Positions 44,101 through 51,556 of a DNA stretch of 64,000 nt are shown here, piece by piece (the stretch's first letter is position 1; each line of letters starts with the position of its first letter). This stretch comes from Desulfobacterales bacterium (GTDB lineage: Bacteria; Desulfobacterota; Desulfobacteria; Desulfobacterales; SpSt-501), in the NCBI GenBank assembly GCA_030834695.1, contig JAUQXK010000144.1:1-64000 (forward strand). The letters run 5' to 3'. The notes below the pieces were generated by a model, which worked only from the letters and a program-made list of their open reading frames with translations, ran no database searches and had not been told where the DNA came from. The position numbers were made by a program, and so were the translations under genes.

Positions 44101-46249
44101 TCGTAAAATTTTCATGCAAAAATGGAATAGGGGAGATGTGGCCCGACGGTTTGGCGGAAAGCTTGTCGTCGAGGACACCATCGCTAAGGCCGATGATCAT
44201 ATCAATAGAGGAGAGATCGAAAAGGCAACGGCATGCATTCTCTCCACGTTGAAACAGTTTCCCTTTGAGCGCAGACTCTACACCAGAATCGCCGAGATGC
44301 TTATCGCCGTAAAGCGTTATCAGGACGCGGTCGACATACTGTATGCACTGCGCAAGGACGTCTCGAACTCGTTGCCGTCGGCGCTGTTGGGTTACTGTGA
44401 AGAAGCCTTGGGTCACAACGAAACTGCCCAGGAATATGCGAAGCGCGCCTTGGCCATCGATCCGCTGGCTACATTGCCGATGAATGTCTTGGGGGTGCTT
44501 GCCTTCAAGAAAGGCGATACCGAGGCCGCAGAGGGTTGGTTCAGAAAAGCGATCGAGGCAGGGCCGGGCTTTGGGGAGTCATACACGAACTTGGGTTCTT
44601 TGAAATGGGCTGTCGGAGAAACGGAAGAAGCCATCAGGCTTTTCGAGAGGGGCTTTATACTATCGCCAACCATCGACGATGTGGCGACGGCGTATCATAC
44701 GGCGATTGTTGAAACGAAGTCATTCGAAAAGGCCGAAGCGGTGTTTCGCGAAGCGAGAGCCTTGCATCCTAATCATAAACGTCTATCCTTTTTGATGATA
44801 GCCTTGCTGCTGCAACAAGAAAAGTATGAATCGGCCATGTCTGAAATCGAAAAGACCATGCTTCAGTTCGGAATCGATGACGGCATTCTATCCGCCGGCC
44901 TCGAAGTTCGAAAACGAATCGGTGCATTGCAGGTCGACAAGTCGAAATGCAAAATGGCCACGCTTTCCTTATGCATGATTGTCAAGAACGAGGAGCCCCA
45001 TCTGGCCAAATGCCTTATGAGCGTCAAGCCGGTCGTCGACGAAATGATCGTTGTGGATACGGGCTCCAGCGATCGATCCAAAGACATAGCCGCTGCATTG
45101 GGGGCAACGGTTTTCGATTATCCCTGGACGAACGATTTCTCCGAAGCCAGAAATTTTTCATTGTTGAAAGCGTCCGGAGACTGGATCCTCGTCCTGGATG
45201 CCGATGAAGTCATTTCAAGACTGGACCACGGCCTGCTGGAAAAAATTGCCAAAAAGCGGCCGGCAAAGCACCGTGCCTACATTCTGGTCACTCGAAACTA
45301 CACGAACAATCCAGGGTCTCGAGGGTGGGTCGCCAATGAGGGCCGGTATATCGAAGAGGAAGCCGGAGCGGGCTGGGTGCCGAGTCCCAAGGTCCGGCTG
45401 TTTGTCAATGACCAGCGAATCCGCTTTGTGAATCCGGTGCATGAGTTGGTTGAACCGACACTGACCAAGTTGGGAATTCCTATCAGGACGTGTGACGTCC
45501 CGGTGCATCATTACGGACGATTGAATCAGGAAAAGTTGATGGCAAAGGGAAAGGAATACTACCGGCTGGGGATCGCCAAAATCGACCAGACCCAGGGGGA
45601 CTGCAACGCGCTCAGTGAACTGGCCATCCAGGCATCTGAAATAGGGGAGTACGAAGAGGCGGTAGGGGTCTGGCAGAAAGTGATCGAGCGTCAGCCCAAT
45701 GACGCTGTTGCGCATATGAATCTTGGCTTTGCCTTTTTAATGATGAGACAACACGCCAAAGCTGCAGAATTTTCGAAGAAGGCCATGGCGATCGATCCGA
45801 AACTGCGGGAGGCGGCCTTGAACTATTCGGCGGCCGAAATGTTTGCAGGCGACATCCACACTGCGATCTCTACCCTTGAGCATTTATTGGAGCGTCATGC
45901 AGACTACCCGCCTGCCATGGGGCGACTGGCCGCTGCATATATCGTGTCCGGCCGGAAAGCGGATGGCCTTCGCTGTCTCGAAAAACTGAATTCAAGAGGG
46001 TTTGACTGCGCCGGCGCTTGCGAAGAACAAGCGCGGGCATTCCTTTCGGAGTCTAATCATGAAGCGGCGGCCCTCCTTTTAGCGGCCGCCATCGAAAAGG
46101 GGCTCGACAACGGCCGCATGAGTCATTTGCTGGCGGAATGCCGGTCGAGGATCGATGGCCGCCTTCCCATCTACGAACCACCGACCCTTTCTGCTGCCAA
46201 CTCGACGCTGGAATCCAGGGAGCCGGTCGAGAATAGGGCAGGGGTTTGA
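38108..46249 (+). CDS. Giant multi-domain glycosyltransferase/TPR protein (2,713 residues)
   Basis: No signal peptide. Domains in order (residues approximate): 1-400 a GT-B-like region with [13 protein letters not shown]; 415-775 a WbsX-type/GH99-like domain ([57 protein letters not shown]); 790-1090 TPR; 1100-1335 GT-A family 2 transferase ([25 protein letters not shown]); 1365-1740 GT-B transferase ([42 protein letters not shown]); 1765-2015 second GT2 ([25 protein letters not shown]); 2030-2255 TPR; 2280-2475 third GT2 ([18 protein letters not shown]); 2495-2675 TPR. Such fusions normally exist as separate enzymes. It would build several linkages of a surface or flagellar glycan. Confidence 0.9.
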   Translation: [2713 protein letters not shown]

Positions 46250-46254
46250 TAAGA

Positions 46255-48258
46255 ATGATGACCGAAACCGCAGAGTCCGTCATTCAGCGCGCCGATACGC
46301 TTCATTTTCAAGGCCGTTGCGATGACGCGGTCGGAATATTGGCGGATTTCATCGCGTGTGCACCCAATCCTGATGCAGCCATTATCCGTGTGGCCGAACT
46401 CCTGATTGACTCGGAACGGCATGAACGAGCCATGGAATTTCTGAACCGGATGCCTGCGGTTGAAGCCGATTCGCGAATTGCCTATTTGTATGGGGTGTGC
46501 CATCAAGCCTTGGGGAATGTTGATGCCGCTGACAGAATCGCGGACCGGATTCTGGTTCAGAAGGGCAGGGGTGCATTGGCACTCGTTCTCAAAGCACGGG
46601 TTGCCACTTTTCATGGCAACAACAACGAGGTCGAAGGCCTGCTCGCGGAGGCGGTTGAACGCGACCCGAGGTGTGGAATCGCTTGGCACGATTATGCCTG
46701 TCTGCGAAAGCGGCAGGGCGATACCGCGGCATGTGTTGAACTATTCACAAAGGCCTTCGCGTGCGCACCGGAGTCACGTGAAATCGTTAGAGCGTTTCAT
46801 GAAAGCAGCCTGGCTTTCCAGAGACTGGCTGAAGCGGAAACCGCTTTTCGAGAAGCGGTTTCCTGCCGAAGGATGGATCGGCGCCTTCGATATTTGTTGA
46901 TCGATCTCCTTCTGCGGCAAAACAAGTATGCGGAAGCCATGGCGGCCGTCGAGTCGGCCATCGTCGATTTCGGGGTCGATCAGGGCATTGTCGGCGCTGC
47001 GCTCAAAATCAGAGAGAAACTCGGACCCATGAGCGTCCCATTGGCGGCGAGGCCAGGCGGCAGCGTATCCCTGTGCATCATCACCAAAAATGAGAGAAGC
47101 CTTCTTGCTTGCTGCCTGGCCAGCGCGAAACCGGTCGTAGATGAAATCATCGTCGTGGACACCGGCTCTACCGATGAAACCAAAGACCTCGCCGTCGTAT
47201 TCGGTGCAAAGCTTTTTGATTTTGCATGGGTGAATGATTTTTCCAAAGCCAGGAATTTTTCGCTTTCCAAGGCTTCCGGGGATTGGATTCTGGTGCTGGA
47301 TGCGGACGAGACCCTATCGAGCAAAGATTATGAGGACTTCCGGCGCTTGCTGGAAGCATCTCAAGGCCGACCCGCTGCTTTCCGCATGCAGACGCGCAAC
47401 TATTCGAATCTGGTCAATACCGTCGGGTTCCGGCCGAACAGAGGCGAATACCCGGACGAAGCGGGGCTGGGCTGGTATCCGAGCGATAAAGTTCGTTTGT
47501 TTCCAAACGACTCCCGCATTCATTTTGATTACCCCGTTCACGAACTGGTCGAACCCAGCCTGAACAATTTGAAAATACCCATCCGTGAATGCGCGACCGC
47601 CATACATCACTTCGGAGTGTTGAATAACGCCCATGCGCTGCAAAAAACATCCGCCTATCAGAAACTCGGACGGAAAAAGATAAAGAATTTTAAGGATTCC
47701 ACCGCCCTGAAAGAAGCCGCCATCCAATCAGCTCGGGTCGGACGAAATGCGGAGTCCCTCGATCTCTGGAGGCGATTCCTGCTACGACACCCACGTTCAG
47801 CCGAAGCTTATTTGAACATCGGAGCCGTCTGCGCGAACATGGGGCGTCATGCGGAGGCGGTTACCAATGCCCGAAGAGCAATGGAGCTGGATCCAGAGCT
47901 GAAAGAGGCAGGGTTCAATCTGGCATTTGCGCTGCTGATGCAGGGCAAGGCGGAGGAGGCCCAAAAGGTATTGGAAGAGAGCACGGAGGAACACCCGAAC
48001 TACGCCGCGGCTCAATTTCTGCTGTGCGTTGCCTATGCCTGTCGGCAAGAGAGGTCGTCGGCGGAAAACATCTTCAAACAGGTTAGGGCTCTTCCCATCG
48101 GAAACTATATCGGCGAGTCATTTCTTGATATCGCCAGGCAGTTTTTGAAAGCTTCCCGCAGAGACTATGCCCGCCATACTCTTGAGGCCGCCTCGATTTT
48201 CGGTTGTTCGAATCCCGCGATGGAGAAACTGCTCGAAGATTGTGGCGCGACCACCTGA
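46255..48258 (+). CDS. TPR-GT2-TPR glycosyltransferase, paralogue of the C-terminus of the giant protein
   Basis: 667 residues from the ATG at 46255 (a TTG at 46246 would overlap the previous stop). TPR repeats occupy about 1-265, a GT2 catalytic domain about 270-465 ([39 protein letters not shown]), and further TPR 470-660. It matches the last third of the giant protein nearly segment by segment: both have VDTGSxDxxKDxA, NDFSxARNFSL and [14 protein letters not shown]. It is a tandem duplicate of that module. Function in the same glycan pathway is likely. Its 3' end converges with flaF. Confidence 0.9.
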   Translation: [667 protein letters not shown]

Positions 48259-48312
48259 ACCGCATGGGGACCGTTCCGGACTGTCAGGGGATTCATCGAT
48301 CTTAATTTGCAG

Positions 48313-48717
48313 TCACACCAGAGCCTTATCGGCTGGAGTCGTTTTCGGCCTGCTGCGCAATCCGGCAGCAATGTTGTGGTTGATATTGATGAGGATGGTG
48401 AGTTTTTCAGGAGCGGGGTAGGCAATCGTTTCCATCGTGCGCCGATCGATGAAGACGCTCAGACGGAGCAAGTCAACCTTCAGGGCATCGGGCAGTGGGT
48501 TCCCAGGTTTCTCCAACTCAGCCTGAAAAATGGTCCAGATCCGTTGGTTGTAATTCAGTGCAGCCTTGAGACGGGTATCCCGGTCCTTTGCGGTCCAATG
48601 GTCCTGGCAGTCTTTCAGCTTGAGTGCGGCTTTGGTGAGGACTTGGGCCTCGACATCCCGTCCGCTCATCGTGGACTTGTTGACGCTGTCATATGCTTTC
48701 AGTGCGGCCTGATACAC
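48313..48717 (-). CDS. flaF: Flagellar biosynthesis regulator FlaF
   Basis: 134 residues, small and helical. It begins MYQAALKAYDSVNKS, like FlaF (PF07309) proteins, and keeps ALKLKDCQ, AALNYNQRIWTIFQAEL and LPDALKVDLLRLSVFIDRRTMETI. In alphaproteobacteria FlaF is needed for flagellin translation and pairs with FlbT. It overlaps the end of flbT by 29 bases, and the order fliC-flbT-flaF matches alphaproteobacterial loci. Confidence 0.9.
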   Translation of the reverse strand: MYQAALKAYDSVNKSTMSGRDVEAQVLTKAALKLKDCQDHWTAKDRDTRLKAALNYNQRIWTIFQAELEKPGNPLPDALKVDLLRLSVFIDRRTMETIAYPAPEKLTILININHNIAAGLRSRPKTTPADKALV

Positions 48718-49099
48718 GCTTGATAGTCTCCTGTTCGTATTCGATCAATTTCTTCGTCAGTTTCAATGCCGGATAGTAACGCCGTTGCAGGATGTGTTCG
48801 TTGATGGAGTCGATCAGACCGACTGTGCCCGGAGCGGCATGGACCAAATCCTTCACGAGGTCCCAGTATATCTCATGATACATGGCCAGGTTGCTTTCAT
48901 CGATGTACATCAGCTGAATCGCGTAGTAGATGCGGCGGCAGGGCGAGGTCGCTTTTTCTTCGGTCAAGATGTCTTTCTGCCGGAGGATAGGGGTTTTGTT
49001 TTCTATAACCAGATCGCAGCTCGAAGGGCCGCCATTGGTCAGAACCGCTCCTCCGATAATCATGCGTTCGCCGGACTTCAGAGTGATTTTCAAGGCCAT
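48689..49099 (-). CDS. flbT: Flagellar biosynthesis repressor FlbT
   Basis: 136 residues: ALKITLKSGERMIIGGAVLTNG is the typical FlbT N-terminus, followed by a helical part (RRIYYAIQLMYID, YYPALKLTKKLIEYEQE). In Caulobacter FlbT binds the 5' leader of flagellin mRNA and slows its translation until hooks are complete. It lies just downstream of fliC on the same strand, with a terminator hairpin between them, and is unusual outside alphaproteobacteria. Confidence 0.92.
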   Translation of the reverse strand: MALKITLKSGERMIIGGAVLTNGGPSSCDLVIENKTPILRQKDILTEEKATSPCRRIYYAIQLMYIDESNLAMYHEIYWDLVKDLVHAAPGTVGLIDSINEHILQRRYYPALKLTKKLIEYEQETIKRVSGRTESI

Positions 49100-49128
49100 G
49101 GTTTTATGTGGTGACCCGTAAATTTTTT

Positions 49129-49167
49129 TAAAAATTGAAAAGCGGGAGGGGAAAGATTCCCCTCCCG
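49129..49167 (-). terminator. Rho-independent terminator after fliC
   Basis: CGGGAGGGGAA (49143-49153) and its exact complement (49157-49167) form an 11-pair stem with a three-base loop, followed on the minus strand by CTTTTCAATTTTT. It separates fliC from flbT; some readthrough may feed flbT-flaF. Confidence 0.9.
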
Positions 49168-49182
49168 TTAAGATGACTCTGG

Positions 49183-50013
49183 TTAGAACAATCTCAGGAC
49201 TGCCTGGGCCGCCTGCGAAGCGAGGCTCAACGATGTCGTACCCAGACTCTGTCGGGTCTGGAGCATGAGCATGTTGGCGCCCTCCTCGTTCATGTCGGCG
49301 TTGGTCAGTGAGGCCGCCCCATCCTTGAGGACGTTGATCATCCCCTGGGTGAACTCCTGCCGGGCGGTGATGATGCTCAGGTTGTTGGCCAGTTTGCTCG
49401 ATTGGGTCCGCAGGGTGTTTTTCGCATCATCGAGCTCAACAATTGCGGTATCGATCGAGCTGGCAACGACGCTGGTGCCTGTTACCCAGCCTGTTCCTTC
49501 GCTGATGCTAAGACCGGTTGTGCTGGCATCGAAGCCCGTGATTCCAAGTTTCGAATCCCCCAGTTCGTCGAACTTGACCGTGAGAGAGACGGATTCGCCG
49601 CCGAGCAGATTGACGCCTTTGTAACCCGAATCAGCGGCCATTTCATCGATCTGGGTCCGGACGGTATTGAACTGAGCCATCAGCGAGGTAGCGGTCGTCG
49701 AATCGGCGGATAGAGCGGACGTCGCCAGGGACTTGGCCGCTGCGATCAGGGTGTTGATCGATGAGATGCCGGCATCCCCCGCTTTGATTGTCTGGACCGC
49801 CTCGGACATCTCGTCCTTACGAGCGGCCAAGTCGCTGGAGCGTTGTTCGTGGTTCACCGCGGTAAAATAAGCCACGGGGTCGTCCAAAGCGCTGTTGACC
49901 TTCTTGCCGGAGGCCAGTCGCTTCTGGGTGGTCTCCAACATGCTGTTGGTGTTCTGAAGGCTGACCAGGTTGGCCCGCATGCCTGAGGTTAGGGTGATGG
50001 GTTGCATTGCCAT
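49183..50013 (-). CDS. fliC: Flagellin
   Basis: 276 residues, short. The N-terminal D0/D1 helices begin MAMQPITLTSGMRANLVSLQ and include SGKKVNSALDDPVAYF (the S-G-K-R/K-V-N-S segment). The C-terminal D1/D0 helices hold NNLSIITARQEFTQGMINVLKDGA and end SLASQAAQAVLRLF. The central variable part (about residues 130-185) is small and Ser/Thr/Gly-rich, with many candidate O-glycosylation sites. The next starts, M1 and M3, lie within seven bases; AGGAG is nearby. A FliA promoter and a leader hairpin lie upstream. Confidence 0.95.
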   Translation of the reverse strand: MAMQPITLTSGMRANLVSLQNTNSMLETTQKRLASGKKVNSALDDPVAYFTAVNHEQRSSDLAARKDEMSEAVQTIKAGDAGISSINTLIAAAKSLATSALSADSTTATSLMAQFNTVRTQIDEMAADSGYKGVNLLGGESVSLTVKFDELGDSKLGITGFDASTTGLSISEGTGWVTGTSVVASSIDTAIVELDDAKNTLRTQSSKLANNLSIITARQEFTQGMINVLKDGAASLTNADMNEEGANMLMLQTRQSLGTTSLSLASQAAQAVLRLF

Positions 50014-50045
50014 TGTCTGTGTTCTCCTTTTCTGGTTTTGTTATT

Positions 50046-50061
50046 TTGGCATTCTTGCCAA
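50046..50061 (-). promoter_or_regulatory. Inverted repeat in the fliC leader
   Basis: TTGGCA-TTCT-TGCCAA is a perfect six-base inverted repeat about 35 bases before the flagellin start, inside the predicted transcript leader (promoter at 50162-50188). It could be an mRNA hairpin recognised by FlbT, since FlbT acts on flagellin leaders in Caulobacter. This is inference. Confidence 0.4.
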
Positions 50062-50161
50062 GTTGGTGGTGCCGTTGTTAGTTTGATTTTAGGTTCGGCG
50101 CAGCCGGGTCAGGTTCCTCCCCCCTCCTTTCAGACCCGTGATTCTGCCGCCTTCGCAGACA

Positions 50162-50188
50162 TTATCGGAAGCTTTCCGGTAAACTTTA
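50162..50188 (-). promoter_or_regulatory. FliA (sigma-28) promoter of fliC
   Basis: On the minus strand TAAAGTTT (8/8 match) is followed after 11 bases by TCCGATAA (7/8). Transcription would begin near 50155 and give a leader of about 140 bases before fliC. It is the best FliA match in the window. Confidence 0.85.
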
Positions 50189-50232
50189 GCTGTTTTTGCG
50201 CCGGGCCGATCGACTGTCAAAGGTTTTGCGGA

Positions 50233-50248
50233 TGGTACGGTTCGTGCT
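50233..50248 (+). promoter_or_regulatory. Sigma-54 promoter of the HDOD operon
   Basis: TGGTACGGTTCGTGCT keeps TGG at -24 and GC at -12 with ten bases between, and TGGTACG fits the usual T/CGGYACG variant. It lies 85 bases upstream of the first HDOD-operon gene and diverges from fliC. Confidence 0.6.
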
Positions 50249-50332
50249 AAGATCAACACCAATTGATGGCTGAGCCAGGTGCATGACGGGTGAACGCCTA
50301 TCCATCGACTCCACACATTCGATCCATGACCC

Positions 50333-50683
50333 ATGCCGATATTGAGTATAGATGATATCAAGCCGGGAATGCTGCTGGCCGAGGCGGTGCGCAATCACCA
50401 AGATCAATTGCTGCTTGAAAACGGCCGGCGGATCACCGAAAAAAGCATTCGGGTTTTCAAGTCCTGGGGAATACGGCGCGTAACCGTTAAGCTCGGATCG
50501 GCTGTTGACGGGTCGGGCGATGGCGCCGCTTCACCGGGGCTGCCGCCGGCCATCGATGAGGCGCTCAAGGGACGTTTCTCCGATGTGGCGACGGACCCGA
50601 TCATGACCGCGATCATGCAAGCCGCCGCCCGCCAGCTTGCCGCCCGTCAACCCAAGAAGAAGACCGGATATGGCCGTCGCTGA
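50333..50683 (+). CDS. DUF3391-like N-terminal domain protein
   Basis: 116 residues. The first half (MPILSIDDIKPGMLLAEAVRN, then LLLENGRRITEKSIRVFKSWGIRRVTV) matches the small beta-domain found at the N-terminus of HD-GYP c-di-GMP phosphodiesterases. The second half is a linker. It does not contain the HD catalytic domain. The following HDOD gene begins within its last 14 bases, so the two probably form a pair or are a split version of one protein. Confidence 0.6.
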   Translation: MPILSIDDIKPGMLLAEAVRNHQDQLLLENGRRITEKSIRVFKSWGIRRVTVKLGSAVDGSGDGAASPGLPPAIDEALKGRFSDVATDPIMTAIMQAAARQLAARQPKKKTGYGRR

Positions 50684-51518
50684 CATCAAGCGTTTGATCG
50701 CGAAGGTCGAAGATCTGCCCACCCTGCCGCGCACGGTGCTCAGGATCACCGAGATGGTGAACGATCCGCGGGCATCGGCCCGGGATCTTTCGCGGATCAT
50801 CACCGATGATCAGGTGTTGACGGCGCGATTGCTGAAACTCGTCAACTCATCCTTCTACGGGTTCCCGCAGCGGGTCTCCACGGTCACCGGCGCCATCGTG
50901 CTGATCGGCTTCGACGCCATCCGCAACCTGCTTTTGACCACGTCCGTGTTCGACCTGTTTCCGTCGCCGACATCCAGAGGCCGGCGGCACCAGGAATCGC
51001 TCTGGGACCATTCGCTGGGTTGTGCCATCGGAGCCAAGGCCATCGGGGGGATCCTGCGCTATGAGAAACTGGAAGAGCTTTTTGTCGCCGGACTTCTGCA
51101 CGACATCGGCAAAATCGTGACGATGACGATGCTGCCGGAGCAATTCGAACGCATCACCAGCCGGGTCATCGAAGATCGCCTCCTGATTTCGAATGCCGAG
51201 GCCGAAATCCTGGGCTGTACGCACGCCGACATCGGGCGATTGCTGGCCCAGCGCTGGAACCTTCCCGCCAAGCTGATGGGGCTGATCGAACACCACCATC
51301 ATCCGTCGGCGGCGGGTGCCTGGGCGACTGAGGCCTCCATCGTGCACCTTGCGGACATCCTGACTCGCGCGCTCAGCCTCGGCTCCGGCGGAGACGACAA
51401 GGTCCCATCGGTCGATCGCTTCGCCTGGGAACTTCTCAAGCTGAAGGAGGGCTCGCTTGATTCCATCATGGCGGCCATGCTCGATGAGTTCGATGATATC
51501 GGTTCCTTTTTCCGTTAG
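50670..51518 (+). CDS. HDOD-domain signalling protein
   Basis: 282 residues from ATG 50670. The HDOD region spans about residues 10-215 and starts IAKVEDLPTLPRTVLRITEMVND, followed by LKLVNSSFYGFP, SLGCAIGAKAIG, LFVAGLLHDIGKI and EHHHHPSAAG. Although HD-like, it is expected to be catalytically inert and to act in protein-protein signalling, often with c-di-GMP or chemotaxis systems. It follows a sigma-54 promoter and lies next to flagellar genes. Confidence 0.9.
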   Translation: MAVADIKRLIAKVEDLPTLPRTVLRITEMVNDPRASARDLSRIITDDQVLTARLLKLVNSSFYGFPQRVSTVTGAIVLIGFDAIRNLLLTTSVFDLFPSPTSRGRRHQESLWDHSLGCAIGAKAIGGILRYEKLEELFVAGLLHDIGKIVTMTMLPEQFERITSRVIEDRLLISNAEAEILGCTHADIGRLLAQRWNLPAKLMGLIEHHHHPSAAGAWATEASIVHLADILTRALSLGSGGDDKVPSVDRFAWELLKLKEGSLDSIMAAMLDEFDDIGSFFR

Positions 51519-51528
51519 CAAAAAATTC

Positions 51529-51556
51529 TTTAGTCTCTTTTCGGAAGTGCCGATAA
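51529..51556 (+). promoter_or_regulatory. FliA-type promoter before cheX
   Basis: TTTAGTCT (5/8) lies 12 bases before GCCGATAA (8/8). It is 65 bases upstream of the cheX-like start and downstream of the HDOD gene. The -10 box is exact; the -35 box is weaker. Confidence 0.45.
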
